Shown here piece after piece: positions 53,584 through 64,000 of a DNA stretch of 64,000 nucleotides (position 1 is the stretch's first letter; the number at the start of each line of letters is the position of its first letter). A program made the position numbers and the translations under genes. Source of the stretch: Acidovorax sp. 69 (lineage in GTDB: Bacteria > Pseudomonadota > Gammaproteobacteria > Burkholderiales > Burkholderiaceae_C); the NCBI RefSeq assembly GCF_002797445.1, contig NZ_PGEP01000001.1, positions 1,363,001 through 1,427,000 on the forward strand, in the 5' to 3' direction. The notes beneath the pieces were generated by a model, which was not told where the DNA came from, made no database searches, and saw nothing but the letters and a program-made list of their open reading frames with translations.

Positions 53584-54986
53584 AAGCCCGGTACTCGCTC
53601 ACGACACGGCTGACGGTCTTTTTTACTTTGGCGTCCGCCCTTGTGCTGATCGGCCTGGGGACTCTCGTGGCTATTTCCATCGACCGGCATTTCGTGGAAC
53701 TTGACCGCGATGCACTGCGTGACAAGGTTCACCTGACGCGTGAAGTCATCGGCAAATCGAAGTCGCCGCAGGATCTGAAGACGCGGCTGGATGACGTTTT
53801 GCACAGCCATGAGGGCCTCTTCGTCACCGTGCTTCGCAATGGTCAATCGCTGTACTCGACGGAGGACTTTGAGTTTCCTGCGGATTTGAGCGTGCGGACC
53901 CAGCATTCCCGCTTGGGGGTTGCCTCGTGGCGAATCAAGGACCGTGAGTACCGGGGAATGTCCGAAGCCGTGACGCTGTCGGGTTCCGCAGAGCCGCCGC
54001 TGCAGGTCTGGGTGGCCGTGGACATTGCCCACCACAAGCACTTCATGTACGAATTGATTTGGGTGCTTGTGGGCTACGTGGCATTGGCAACGCTGGTGGC
54101 TGGGGTCCTGGGCTGGTGGGCCGCAAAGAATGGATTGGCCCCCCTTCGCGCCATGCGGTCCCGCGCCATGGCCATCACGGCACAGCGGCTGGACGAGCGG
54201 ATGCCAACCCAGGAGTTTCCGGTGGAGATGGCCGACCTGGCGACCACCCTCAACGAGATGCTCCGGCGTCTGAAGGAGGAGTTCGACCGGTTGTCCGAGT
54301 TTTCTTCGGACCTGGCCCACGAGCTGCGTACGCCCATCAACAATCTGATGACACAGACCCAGGTCACGCTCAGCCAGGCTCGTTCTTCCGAGGAGTACCA
54401 GGACATACTGGCTTCCAACGCCGAGGAGTACCAGCGCCTGGCCCGCATGGTGGCTGACATGTTGTTCCTGGCCAAGGCTGACCACGGTCTCATTCTTCCC
54501 AGCACGGAAAGAATCGCGGTCCATGATGAAGCTCAGGCTTTGTTTGACTTCTACGAGGCCTTGGCAGAAGAGAAGAAAGTCCGACTGCAATTGATCGGGA
54601 CGGCGGAGATCACAGGCGACCGGTTGATGTTGCGCCGGGCGCTCAGCAATCTCCTGTCCAACGCCATTCGCTACACCCCACCAGGCGAGCTGGTGGTCGT
54701 GGACATCCAGGGGGGCCTGCACGGAACCACCGTGGACGTCGTCAACACTGGACCTTCCATCGAGGCGCAGATGATCCCCCGCCTGTTCGACCGCTTCTTT
54801 AGGGCGGACAAGTCGCGCAAGCAGCTGGACTCGGACGGAGCGGGGTTGGGCTTGTCCATTACCCAGGCGATTGTTCACGCACACCGGGGACGGATTTCCG
54901 TGAGTTCGGCGGATGGCAGGACTTGTTTTTCGATGTATTTCCCCAGTGCACAGAGCATTGGCAAGCACCTCACGACAGATGCATGA
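53580..54986 (+). CDS. copS: CopS/CusS-type heavy-metal sensor histidine kinase
   Basis: 468 aa; GTG start overlaps the copR stop. Two membrane helices flank a periplasmic metal-sensing domain ([21 protein letters not shown] near residue 15; [21 protein letters not shown] near 165). A HAMP segment precedes the H box [12 protein letters not shown] (phosphoacceptor His). ATPase boxes are N ([12 protein letters not shown]), G1/F ([12 protein letters not shown]) and G2 (GAGLGLSI). It senses periplasmic copper and phosphorylates CopR. The next gene starts inside its last codons. Confidence 0.95.
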   Translation: MKARYSLTTRLTVFFTLASALVLIGLGTLVAISIDRHFVELDRDALRDKVHLTREVIGKSKSPQDLKTRLDDVLHSHEGLFVTVLRNGQSLYSTEDFEFPADLSVRTQHSRLGVASWRIKDREYRGMSEAVTLSGSAEPPLQVWVAVDIAHHKHFMYELIWVLVGYVALATLVAGVLGWWAAKNGLAPLRAMRSRAMAITAQRLDERMPTQEFPVEMADLATTLNEMLRRLKEEFDRLSEFSSDLAHELRTPINNLMTQTQVTLSQARSSEEYQDILASNAEEYQRLARMVADMLFLAKADHGLILPSTERIAVHDEAQALFDFYEALAEEKKVRLQLIGTAEITGDRLMLRRALSNLLSNAIRYTPPGELVVVDIQGGLHGTTVDVVNTGPSIEAQMIPRLFDRFFRADKSRKQLDSDGAGLGLSITQAIVHAHRGRISVSSADGRTCFSMYFPSAQSIGKHLTTDA

Positions 54987-56241
54987 CCCTTTGGAAACTC
55001 TCATAGACTGCTGGAAGGCAGACCCGAGCAGCACCTACAACACCTGGTTCTTGTGGGATCAGCGGATCAAGAACTTCCGCTCCATTCGCCGAGGCATTGC
55101 TCAGGTGGTGCAGGACATCCGGGGCGGAACGTTTGGCAACGCCTACCGAGGCTCCTCGCTAGAGACGATCGTGGGTTCCGTGGCAGAGCAGCGCCAGATT
55201 TTCAAAGGGGCGGACCACGCGTTCCTCTGGAAACCCAAGCTGCGGATTCCGGACATCTACGAGAACACGAGCAACCAGCTCGCCTTCGCAGACCTTCTTC
55301 ACACTTGCGATCACTGTGACTGCGCAGAAGACGTAGTGGCCGCCATACAGCGCATTGATGCAATTGGCATCAAAGGCTTGGGCCCAGCAGTCGCCAACTT
55401 GCTGTACTTCATCCACCCAACGCTGGTCTCTCCCTTCAACACGGCCATCGTCAATGGTTTCAACGCGGTGACCGGGGGGCGCGTGAAGCTCGGACGCTGG
55501 GACCACTATCTTTCGATGCGAGAAGGTTTGCTACGCTTGAACGCGCACTACCGGCTGAAGCTATCGAATGATCTGGGTGCGATCGCGGGACTCATGTTTG
55601 ACATTGGCAGTGGCCGATATGCTGCGCCGCCACCAGCCATGGATCAGGCGGCGACAGCTCTCTGGCAAGAAGACCTTGAACGTGTGCGGCAGGAATCCAC
55701 CGCATTGCAACGGGAACTGTCCCAGGCGACCGAGAGCGATGCGACCCACACGGGTGTCCAGGCTTCGCTGCGCGACCTGGGAAAGGCCCTCGGCTTCGAG
55801 GTCTGGATCGCGTCCAACGACCGGGGCCGCGCCTATGGCGGGGGGGTGCTGGGAGACGGATGCCTCTCGCAGTTGCCAGCCAGCCTGGACCGAGGACTGG
55901 AGTCCGTGCGACTGATCGATGTTGTATGGGTTGATCCCCAGACCTCGCAATTCGCCGCCGCATTCGAAGTCGAACACACCACGTCCATCTATTCGGGCAT
56001 CGTACGCATGCTCGATCTGGCCCTGGGCACGCCGGTTGCAGGCAACTGCGCCCTGTTTCTGGTGGCTCCAGACAATCGCAGAGACAAGGTCGCTGAGCAA
56101 CTTCAAAGGCCTGCCTTCTCCAGGGTGTCGGAGCTGGGAATCCGGTACTTGCCTTACAGCCAGCTGGAGCAGAACCATGCCTCCATGAGCCGCTTTGGGT
56201 CCAGCATCAAGCCGTTGCTGGAGATTTCGCAGCGGCTGTGA
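54979..56241 (+). CDS. PD-(D/E)XK-like nuclease with HhH-like N-terminus, coupled to copS
   Basis: 420 aa; ATG 54979 lies 8 bases inside the copS 3' end, so translation is coupled. The N-terminal 220 residues contain a helix-hairpin-helix-like segment (IDAIGIKGLGPAVANLLYFI) of the type found in DNA glycosylases. A coiled coil follows (LERVRQESTALQRELSQATE). The C-terminal 160 residues look like a restriction-endonuclease fold, with VRLIDVVWVDP and AAFEVEHTTSIYSGI (D...ExE/H in place of ExK). No methylase is nearby. Function unknown; the coupling to a copper sensor is unusual. Confidence 0.6.
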   Translation: MHDPLETLIDCWKADPSSTYNTWFLWDQRIKNFRSIRRGIAQVVQDIRGGTFGNAYRGSSLETIVGSVAEQRQIFKGADHAFLWKPKLRIPDIYENTSNQLAFADLLHTCDHCDCAEDVVAAIQRIDAIGIKGLGPAVANLLYFIHPTLVSPFNTAIVNGFNAVTGGRVKLGRWDHYLSMREGLLRLNAHYRLKLSNDLGAIAGLMFDIGSGRYAAPPPAMDQAATALWQEDLERVRQESTALQRELSQATESDATHTGVQASLRDLGKALGFEVWIASNDRGRAYGGGVLGDGCLSQLPASLDRGLESVRLIDVVWVDPQTSQFAAAFEVEHTTSIYSGIVRMLDLALGTPVAGNCALFLVAPDNRRDKVAEQLQRPAFSRVSELGIRYLPYSQLEQNHASMSRFGSSIKPLLEISQRL

Positions 56242-56480
56242 GCCACGGCTATTTCGTGCGGCGCGCTTCGCTGCGCTCGGCTCTTTGGGCCCCAGGGATG
56301 CGGCGACCCACGGCGATGTCGGCAAGATGAAGTTTCTGTTATCCCGAACGGCGGGATTGACGGGTGGCGCCTTGCGTTGCGAAAGCTACAGATCGAACTC
56401 CAATCTCTACGATTGGGCGTTGCCTCGGTACAGATTTCGAGGCAGAACTTCGCAAACTCTTCGCCCCAGAAAGCCTCGGC

Positions 56481-56789
56481 ATGAACGTCACGACAAAGCC
56501 ATTGGATGCACTATTGCCTGTCAGTTCGCTGGGAAACTCTGTGCCCAAAGCACCGAGCATCCAGGGAGGCGGTTTTCTGGACGCGATGAAGCAGGCGCTT
56601 TCAACCACAAGCCAGTTGCAGAGTGAGTCTGGTCGCCTAAGCCGCGAGGTCACATTCGGCAATCCCACGGTCAGTCTTGAAGAAACGATGCTCGCTGGAG
56701 TCAAGTCGAACATCGCGTTTCAGGCCACGCTTCAGAGCCGCAACCGCATTGTTCAGGCCTACACCGATGTGATGAACATGCAGGTCTGA
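56481..56789 (+). CDS. fliE: FliE-like flagellar basal-body protein (orphan)
   Basis: 102 aa. The C-terminal half matches FliE: SREVTFGNPTVSLEETMLAG, then VKSNIAFQATLQSRNRIVQA, ending AYTDVMNMQV. FliE joins the MS ring to the rod in the flagellar basal body. No other flagellar gene is in the window. A frame without a visible start ends overlapping this ATG (SLRLGVASVQISRQNF), so an upstream partner may have been lost. The copy sits between the copper and mercury modules, so it is either an accessory homologue or a relocated fragment. Confidence 0.7.
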   Translation: MNVTTKPLDALLPVSSLGNSVPKAPSIQGGGFLDAMKQALSTTSQLQSESGRLSREVTFGNPTVSLEETMLAGVKSNIAFQATLQSRNRIVQAYTDVMNMQV

Positions 56790-56931
56790 TGCTCGGAGGT
56801 CGGAGCAATGCAAAAGCAGATGTCGCACGCACTTGCTGCTGGCACCGCAGACGTGCATGGCGAGCCAACTGGAGATGGGCCTGTTTCGAAAGACCCCTCC
56901 AGATCAGCAGCCGACCGCCCGGAGAACCTGT

Positions 56932-57456
56932 TTAGAACCGAGGGGCCTTGGTGGATTCGTCCGAGGTGGCGGCCACAGCTGCATGGTGCGCTGCGTGGTA
57001 GCGGTCAGGATAGATTTCATTGAGCTTGCGGCCGTCTTCGCCCACAGCGATGATTTCTCCTTCGCGGATGGCGCGTGCCAACTCACTCTTGACTTGTTCC
57101 CGCGTCTTCAACGACTTGCCTGCCACGATCGGATAGCGACCAGACATCAACTCATTGCGTTTGACTCCGAATTCACCGGCCACCATGATGTCACCCGTAC
57201 GGATAGCCTGCTCCAATTCTTCCCGCACTTGCTCGCGGGATTTGCTAGCCTGAGTCGAAGTAGTCGAGCGATAGGCTCCGGGGTTGATTTGCTTGAGAGT
57301 CATCCCCGAGTCGCCTGCAGCAAGCATCTCGCCGTTTTGCTGAGCCTGCGCCAATTCAGCCAGCACTTGTTCGCGCGTCTTGCTGACCGCTTGGTCCGAC
57401 GCAAAAGCGGGGGCTGCGATGAGGGAAAGGACGATGAGGGTGGACTTCAGTTTCAT
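56932..57456 (-). CDS. DUF4148-repeat secreted protein, 174 aa
   Basis: ATG at 57456. Signal peptide LKSTLIVLSLIAAPAFAS. Three DUF4148-like repeats follow, each with the pattern TREQV-x-x-EL-x-x-A-x-x-x-G (KTREQVLAELAQAQQNGEML, KSREQVREELEQAIRTGDIM, KTREQVKSELARAIREGEII). The family is common and poorly understood in Burkholderiales. Periplasmic or secreted; function unknown. Same strand as the second DUF4148 gene, 95 bases away. Confidence 0.8.
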   Translation of the reverse strand: MKLKSTLIVLSLIAAPAFASDQAVSKTREQVLAELAQAQQNGEMLAAGDSGMTLKQINPGAYRSTTSTQASKSREQVREELEQAIRTGDIMVAGEFGVKRNELMSGRYPIVAGKSLKTREQVKSELARAIREGEIIAVGEDGRKLNEIYPDRYHAAHHAAVAATSDESTKAPRF

Positions 57457-57551
57457 GATGGTGTTTCCTTTTTGGGTAGATGGCAATGGTTCAGGTGCAA
57501 CCGCAGGCCGGTTTGGGAGGGCACGCGGTTGCCGGTGATCGTTGAGAGGGT

Positions 57552-57923
57552 TCAGGGCAGTTGGCGGGCATCGACCCAGCCAGCTTCGCCGCCCATATCC
57601 CGTACACCGTCACGACCGACGGGGTTGCGCTTGGCTGACTGCAACTCATCGAGGACTTGCTGGCGGGTCTTGGTCAGTTTGGGGCCCGGAACGAGTGGAT
57701 AAGTGGCAGGGTAGCCACGGCTGATCCAGTACAGCGAACCGTCCTTCTGAGCGGCCAGCACGGTGCTTTCGACCGCTTGGCGGCTCACCGCATTGCCCAA
57801 ATGGTCGGCGGCCAGGCTCACGCCTTCCTCCTGGCTTGGGCTTGCGTGGTAAACGGAAGTTGCGAAAGAGGCGGTGGCGGATGCAGCAAGGCTGGCGACG
57901 AGGATTGCGGTACGAACTTTCAT
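57552..57923 (-). CDS. DUF4148-like secreted protein, 123 aa
   Basis: ATG at 57923. Signal peptide VRTAILVASLAASATASFA. A single DUF4148 repeat lies at KTRQQVLDELQSAKRNP near the C-terminus; the segment before it (YHASPSQEEGVSLAADH, AQKDGSLYWISRGYPATY) is DUF4148-family-like in Burkholderiales. Function unknown. Lies beside the mer operon, read away from merR. Confidence 0.7.
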   Translation of the reverse strand: MKVRTAILVASLAASATASFATSVYHASPSQEEGVSLAADHLGNAVSRQAVESTVLAAQKDGSLYWISRGYPATYPLVPGPKLTKTRQQVLDELQSAKRNPVGRDGVRDMGGEAGWVDARQLP

Positions 57924-58120
57924 GATGGTCTCCTGTGGCGCCGGATGCCCGATATGGTTCATCCAGGTGGCGTTTTCTGCACCACGGAGAGAAGTCTAAA
58001 AATTGCCGCCCCACATGGAGGTGACCTCCTGATTACGCTTTCGACAGCAATCTGCAATCCACTAAAACCCGAGTGCATCCCCCGCGTCGGTTCTGGGCGT
58101 CATACGACACTGCGGCCACC

Positions 58121-58549
58121 TCATTGCGGCAACGAGAGTCTCCCGCCGTCCTGCAGCGACGCAATCAGCGGGCAGGAGACATTCCCTTTTCTCGCATGGC
58201 ATGCGCATACCAGTTCAGACAGCACCGACTCCATGCGTGCCAAATCGGCTATCTTCTCGCGCACATCCTTGAGCTTGGACTCAGCCAGTGCGCTGGCTTC
58301 TTCACAATGAGTTCCATCGTCTAGCCGCAGCAGCTCGGCTATTGCATCCAGGCTGAAGCCCAGGCGCTGAGCCGCTTTGACGAAGCGCACCCGCGTCACA
58401 TCTGCATCTCCATAGCGGCGGATGCTGCCGTGAGGCTTGGCCGGCTCGGGCAACAATCCCTTGCGCTGATAGAACCGGATGGTCTCTACATTGACCCCGG
58501 CCGCCTCGGCAAAAGCGCCGATCGTAAAACTCTCCAAATTGGCTTTCAT
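58121..58549 (-). CDS. merR: Mercury-responsive transcriptional regulator MerR
   Basis: 142 aa. Winged helix [20 protein letters not shown] and [15 protein letters not shown], then the dimerisation helix. The Hg(II) ligands are the three Cys of the Tn21-type pattern: [17 protein letters not shown], and [10 protein letters not shown]. It represses merTPA without mercury and activates it when Hg(II) is bound. Divergent from merT across the operator at 58555. Confidence 0.95.
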   Translation of the reverse strand: MKANLESFTIGAFAEAAGVNVETIRFYQRKGLLPEPAKPHGSIRRYGDADVTRVRFVKAAQRLGFSLDAIAELLRLDDGTHCEEASALAESKLKDVREKIADLARMESVLSELVCACHARKGNVSCPLIASLQDGGRLSLPQ

Positions 58550-58554
58550 ACCGC

Positions 58555-58585
58555 TTGACTCCGTACATGACTACGGAAGTAAGGT
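58555..58585 (+). promoter_or_regulatory. mer operon promoter and MerR operator
   Basis: The -35 TTGACT (58555-58560) and -10 TAAGGT (58580-58585) are separated by a 19-base spacer holding the dyad CCGTACATGACTACGG. This is the overlong spacer on which MerR acts by DNA distortion. Confidence 0.9.
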
Positions 58586-58619
58586 TACGGGATTCAACCA
58601 ATTTTGAAAGGTCAAGCGC

Positions 58620-58970
58620 ATGTCGGAGCCAAACAACGGGCGCACAGCGCTCTTCGCCGGAGGGCTGGCGGCCATCCTTGCCTCGACTTGCTGCCTCGGA
58701 CCGCTGGTCCTGATCACCCTGGGATTCAGCGGGGCATGGATTGGCAAGCTGACCGCGCTGGAGCCCTACCGCCCGATCTTCATCGGGGTCGCGCTGGTGG
58801 CGCTGTTCTTCGCCTGGCGGCGCATTTACCGCCCGGTGCAAGCCTGTAAACCGGGGGAGATCTGCGCGATTCCCCAGGTGCGAGCTGCCTACAAGCTTAT
58901 TTTCTGGAGCGTGGCCGCACTGATTGTGGTCGCGCTCGGGTTCCCCTATGTCATGCCATTTTTCTATTGA
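58620..58970 (+). CDS. merT: Mercuric ion transporter MerT
   Basis: 116 aa. Three membrane helices; the first carries the Hg(II) Cys pair STCCLGPLVL (residues 24-25) and the cytosolic loop carries the second pair ACKPGEICAIP. It carries Hg(II) inward to MerA. Start ATG 35 bases after the promoter -10. First gene of the merTPA operon; merP follows 15 bases later. Confidence 0.95.
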   Translation: MSEPNNGRTALFAGGLAAILASTCCLGPLVLITLGFSGAWIGKLTALEPYRPIFIGVALVALFFAWRRIYRPVQACKPGEICAIPQVRAAYKLIFWSVAALIVVALGFPYVMPFFY

Positions 58971-58985
58971 TCACAGGAGTTCTTC

Positions 58986-59261
58986 ATGAAACAACTACTT
59001 GCCTCCCTGGCGCTCACCCTGGCCGTTGTCCCCGTGTGGGCCGCCACCCAGACCGTCATGCTGGCCATTCCCGGCATGACCTGCTCCACCTGCCCGATCA
59101 TCGTCAAAAAAGCGCTTTCCAAGATCGAAGGCGTTAGCGAAGTTGAGGTGACCTTTGAGACGCGCGACGCAGCTGTCACCTTCGATGACGCAAAGACCAG
59201 CGTGCAGAAGCTGACCAAGGCAACCGCAGAGGTGGGGTTTCCATCCAGTGTCAAGCGGTGA
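58986..59261 (+). CDS. merP: Periplasmic mercury-binding protein MerP
   Basis: 91 aa. Signal peptide LLASLALTLAVVPVWA. The HMA motif is GMTCSTCPIIV, followed by KIEGVSEVEVTFETRDA, the standard MerP core. It scavenges periplasmic Hg(II) and passes it to MerT. AGGAG upstream. Confidence 0.95.
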   Translation: MKQLLASLALTLAVVPVWAATQTVMLAIPGMTCSTCPIIVKKALSKIEGVSEVEVTFETRDAAVTFDDAKTSVQKLTKATAEVGFPSSVKR

Positions 59262-59269
59262 AGCATTGA

Positions 59270-61015
<1,746 letters not shown>

Positions 61016-61336
61016 GAAGCGGGCGAGATGATGAGAGTGCCCGCACAGTAGCTCAAATCGCTATTGATTGGCGCCGACTTGCCAAGCAACAGCCAACGCC
61101 GAGCGAACTTGGTGCAGGGACACTTTTCTGAGTGAAATTTCTCAGCATCCGAAACGCTTCACGGCGCGCCCAAAGCGGCGCCTGCCAGCATTACAGAAAT
61201 ATCATCGACCCATCATCTTCTGGTGTGTTGCTGTATTCCAAACTTCCCCTCGTCACGACGCGCACCGAGCCCATCGGACCGCGTGGGGCCGTCAGCCTGG
61301 CTGACGTTTCAATGACTCATGATGAGGGTTAAGACC
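61016..61336. other. Intergenic stretch after merA
   Basis: About 320 bases with only short frames and no recognisable mer gene remnant. A weak GCGGGC...GCCCGC pairing near 61020-61045 could help terminate merA. Confidence 0.4.
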
Positions 61337-61609
61337 ATGTTCAAAAAGATCTTTGCACCCGCCGTTGTCGCGGCGCTGTCGATGGCTTGTGCAGTTGCTT
61401 TCGCAGCTTCCGCTGGCAACGAGGCACGCGACCAGGCATCGCCGGTCAAGATGCAGGTCGGGGAAGAAACGGCACGCTACTGGAGTCATCCGAGGCTGGG
61501 AATGGTCAAGGTGGACGCCGCTGGCCGCATGCTCACGGGTGACTCTGCCAAGGATGATGCTGCGCGATCTGCAGCTCCTTCCGGCAATCCCTCGACCCGC
61601 ACACGTTGA
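61337..61609 (+). CDS. Secreted hypothetical protein, 90 aa
   Basis: ATG at 61337 with GAGG upstream; an ATG at 61319 is an alternative. Signal peptide FKKIFAPAVVAALSMACAVAFA. The short mature part contains VGEETARYWSHPRLGMVKVD and a Ser/Ala-rich tail. No family recognised. Between mer and the copper P-type ATPase genes. Confidence 0.5.
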   Translation: MFKKIFAPAVVAALSMACAVAFAASAGNEARDQASPVKMQVGEETARYWSHPRLGMVKVDAAGRMLTGDSAKDDAARSAAPSGNPSTRTR

Positions 61610-61822
61610 CGCACCCCGGCGAGGCGGTGCAACACCCGTAGCGTCCAGGGAAGGCGGCAAGGGAGCATTGCTGCGATCAAAGTTGAACGCCTGGACATAC
61701 CGCCATTCATGTGACGCAAGTCAAGGATTGATGATGATCATGCTTGACATTGCCACCATGTAAACCCTTATCGTTCCCCCAAGGTCCATCACCATCTCGA
61801 TGACCACTTCTTGGAGATCGCC

Positions 61823-62062
61823 ATGAACCACGACCACACCACAGGGCATTCAGAAGCTGCCAACGCCAGCGGAGGCAGCCGCAAATTGATCGGCGCGGTG
61901 ATCATGCTTGCGCTCATCGGGGCATTCTTCTTGCTCAGGGAGCATTGGTCGCACATCGCGGGCTACTGGCCGTATCTGCTCTTGCTGGCTTGCCCGTTGA
62001 TGCACCTCTTACATGGGCACGGGGGGCACGGCTCTCACGAAGGCGATTCGAGCAAAAAGTAA
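61823..62062 (+). CDS. DUF2933 small membrane protein
   Basis: 79 aa from the ATG at 61823 with GGAG upstream. His-rich N-terminus ([11 protein letters not shown]), two membrane helices ([37 protein letters not shown]) and a His-rich tail, the DUF2933 layout found beside copper/silver ATPases. Probably a membrane metal-binding helper. 38 bases before the ATPase gene. Confidence 0.8.
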   Translation: MNHDHTTGHSEAANASGGSRKLIGAVIMLALIGAFFLLREHWSHIAGYWPYLLLLACPLMHLLHGHGGHGSHEGDSSKK

Positions 62063-62100
62063 TCTTGCAGGCACACAACACATTTGCAGGGAGGCCATTC

Positions 62101-64000
62101 ATGTCCAACGCGGAACCGCACGATCACACCCACCATGGCCATCAGCATCATGAGGGGGTCCACGGGGATACACCGCCGCCCATGACGAAACTGAAAGATC
62201 CAGTCTGCGGTATGGACGTGACGGAACAATCGCATCACTCGGCGGAGCATGAGGGGCGGCACTACTACTTCTGTAGCGCCAAGTGCCAAACGAAGTTTGT
62301 TGAGGACCCGGACAAGTACGCTGTCACGCCTCCCGGTACCGACAAGGTTGCGCGAGAGCCAGAAGCCACTCAGCCCGGCACCATCTACACCTGCCCCATG
62401 CACCCTGAGGTGCAGCAGGACCACCCCGGGAACTGCCCCAAATGCGGCATGACGCTGGAGCCCATGCTCCCCACGCTGGATGAGGGAGAAAACGCCGAAC
62501 TCGTGGATTTCCGGCATCGCTTCTGGTGGACGTTGCCACTGACCGTGGTGGTCACTGTTCTGGCCATGGTGGGGCACAGGCTGCAGTGGTTCGAAATGGC
62601 CACCCAGAGCTGGATTGAGCTGGTGCTGACGGTACCCATCGTGCTGTGGGCTGGCTGGCCCTTCTTTGTGCGTGGTGCCCAGTCCATCGCGAACCGCAGT
62701 CCCAACATGTGGACCTTGATCGGCCTGGGCACGGGCGCCGCATTTGTCTACAGCGTGGTCGCGACCGTTGCGCCGGGGGTATTTCCAGCCTCGTTCCAGG
62801 CCATGGGCCGCGTGGCGGTGTACTTCGAAGCCGCAGCTGTCATCATCTCGCTCACGCTGCTGGGCCAGATGCTGGAGCTGAAAGCACGCTCCCAGACCTC
62901 AGCCGCCATCAAATCGCTGCTGGGCCTGGCCCCCAAGACCGCACGGCGTATCGACGCCAACGGTCAGGAGAGTGATGTTCCCTTGTCCCATGTCCATGTG
63001 GGAGACCTCTTGCGCGTACGTCCCGGTGAGAAGGTGCCGGTGGATGGCGTGGTGGTCGAGGGGAGCAGCGCGGTGGACGAAGCCATGCTCACTGGCGAGC
63101 CGGTGCCCATCGTCAAGGGGCCTGGCGATGCCGTCATCGGTGCCACGCTCAATACCAACGGGGCACTGGTGATCCGGTCCGAGCGGGTGGGCTCCGCCAC
63201 CATGCTGTCCCAGATCGTTCAGATGGTTGCGCAGGCACAGCGCTCACGGGCTCCCATGCAGCGCATGGCGGACCAGGTGGCGGGCTATTTCGTGATGGCC
63301 GTGGTGGGTATCGCGTTGCTCACACTGTTCGCGTGGGGCCTGTTCGGTCCGGAGCCACGCTGGGTCTACGGCCTGGTCAATGCAGTTGCGGTGTTGATCA
63401 TCGCGTGCCCTTGTGCGTTGGGATTGGCAACACCCATGTCGATCATGGTGGCTACCGGCCGGGGGGCGACCAGCGGGGTTCTGTTCAGGGACGCAGCAGC
63501 CATCGAGAACCTGCGCAAGGTGGATACGCTGATCGTGGACAAGACTGGCACGCTCACAGAGGGCAAGCCTTCCTTCGAGCGGGTTGTTGCCATGCCCGGT
63601 CTGTCCGAGGATGAGGTTCTGCGCCTGGCAGCCAGTCTGGATCAAGGCAGCGAGCATCCGCTGGCCGATGCCATTGTCCAAGCGGCCCGCGCCAAGGGGC
63701 TGGCCCTGGACAAGCCCGAGGACTTTGAGTCCGGGTCGGGCATCGGGGTGCGCGGACAGGTCGCTGGACGCCAGCTCGCCCTGGGCAACACAGTCCTCAT
63801 GGAGCAGGTCGGGGTTTCTGCGAACCCGCTGCTTGCGCAGGCAGAGGCCTTGCGCGCCACAGGCGCCAGCGTGATGTACCTGGCGGCCGATGGCCAGCTT
63901 CAAGGCCTGCTGGCGGTCTCGGATGCCATCAAGGCCAGCACGCCGGAAGCGCTGGCGACCTTGCACGCGGCGGGGCTGCGCATTGTCATGGCCACGGGCG
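62101..64000 (+). CDS. YHS-domain copper/silver P1B-type ATPase, 3' end outside the window
   Basis: 633 codons visible with no stop. A His-rich start ([13 protein letters not shown]) is followed by a YHS domain ([21 protein letters not shown]) and a heavy-metal-binding domain ([20 protein letters not shown]). The ATPase core contains the TGEP loop, CPC at 436-438 (IIACPCALG) and DKTGT at 480-484. YHS plus CPC is the SilP/CopA-type Cu(I)/Ag(I) class, distinct from the zinc-type CadA at 45057. The P-domain GDGxND motif and last helices lie beyond the right edge. Follows the DUF2933 gene. Confidence 0.9.
   Translation, partial: MSNAEPHDHTHHGHQHHEGVHGDTPPPMTKLKDPVCGMDVTEQSHHSAEHEGRHYYFCSAKCQTKFVEDPDKYAVTPPGTDKVAREPEATQPGTIYTCPMHPEVQQDHPGNCPKCGMTLEPMLPTLDEGENAELVDFRHRFWWTLPLTVVVTVLAMVGHRLQWFEMATQSWIELVLTVPIVLWAGWPFFVRGAQSIANRSPNMWTLIGLGTGAAFVYSVVATVAPGVFPASFQAMGRVAVYFEAAAVIISLTLLGQMLELKARSQTSAAIKSLLGLAPKTARRIDANGQESDVPLSHVHVGDLLRVRPGEKVPVDGVVVEGSSAVDEAMLTGEPVPIVKGPGDAVIGATLNTNGALVIRSERVGSATMLSQIVQMVAQAQRSRAPMQRMADQVAGYFVMAVVGIALLTLFAWGLFGPEPRWVYGLVNAVAVLIIACPCALGLATPMSIMVATGRGATSGVLFRDAAAIENLRKVDTLIVDKTGTLTEGKPSFERVVAMPGLSEDEVLRLAASLDQGSEHPLADAIVQAARAKGLALDKPEDFESGSGIGVRGQVAGRQLALGNTVLMEQVGVSANPLLAQAEALRATGASVMYLAADGQLQGLLAVSDAIKASTPEALATLHAAGLRIVMATG

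Noticed and set aside
53529..55034. 501-aa minus-strand open frame
   Set aside because: Antisense of copS; no conserved motif and no ribosome-binding site.

Overview
The window is high-GC DNA with a coding style and gene set typical of a betaproteobacterium, most likely a Comamonadaceae member (Acidovorax, Delftia, Comamonas or Alicycliphilus type). The H-NS-like protein, DUF4148 proteins, YqaJ/DUF932 integrative-element genes and cad/cop/mer cassettes all point that way. This is inference from gene style, not a database match. Nearly the whole window is accessory DNA: a mosaic of integrated elements, insertion-sequence scars, defence genes and metal-resistance modules, with no recognisable housekeeping block.

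Layout. 1-3 kb: small hypothetical genes and an IS66 transposase gene split by a HipA-like kinase gene. 3-9.5 kb: a GNAT acetyltransferase and a broken defence locus. That locus has an intact Hachiman-type helicase (hamB), a hamA missing its N-terminus, an IS5-family element, and a zinc-ribbon TIR gene missing its C-terminus. The different CTAA and CTAG flanks of the IS suggest that a deletion removed the DNA between hamA and the TIR gene. 9.8-11.6 kb: an anti-sigma-like gene and a caspase-like gene, both N-terminally truncated and abutting head to head. 12-17.5 kb: a tyrosine integrase next to a copy of a tRNA-Ser 3' end, an IS5-type remnant, and an AT-rich satellite-like module (AlpA, DUF3987 ATPase, inovirus Gp2/YfjJ-like protein). 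17.6-21.3 kb: a secreted nuclease, then an SOS block (SRAP peptidase divergent from umuDC, with a LexA box).

21.4-34.4 kb holds the most unusual material. The first part is an 8-kb minus-strand cluster: a 1404-residue protein joining a GT4 glycosyltransferase to a B12-binding-like and radical SAM region, then a GHKL ATPase, then a degenerate phosphoribosyltransferase-like protein coupled to the ATPase by a 4-base overlap. The second part is a tightly coupled gene pair (557 and 888 aa) whose second protein ends in a DUF2726 nuclease-like domain. Both sit beside the broken defence locus and SOS genes and are candidates for undescribed conflict or defence systems; I assign no function beyond the visible domains.

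35-43.7 kb looks like the accessory region of a Tn4371-like integrative element: small lipoproteins and membrane proteins, an XRE regulator, an H-NS-like protein, and a minus-strand series (DUF3223, glycine-zipper, DUF932, YqaJ nuclease, conserved element protein, C39-like protein) punctuated by strong hairpins.

44-64 kb is a metal-resistance island. It has a zinc/cadmium/lead module (His-tailed DMT transporter, CadA-type ATPase, CadR). Next is a copper module (TolC-type outer-membrane protein, CopA-type multicopper oxidase, cupredoxin, CusF-like chaperone) divergent from the CopRS two-component system. A PD-(D/E)XK-like nuclease is coupled to copS, followed by an orphan fliE and two DUF4148 genes. 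A mercury operon (merR, merTPA) follows. The window ends inside a YHS-domain copper/silver P-type ATPase that is open at the right edge.
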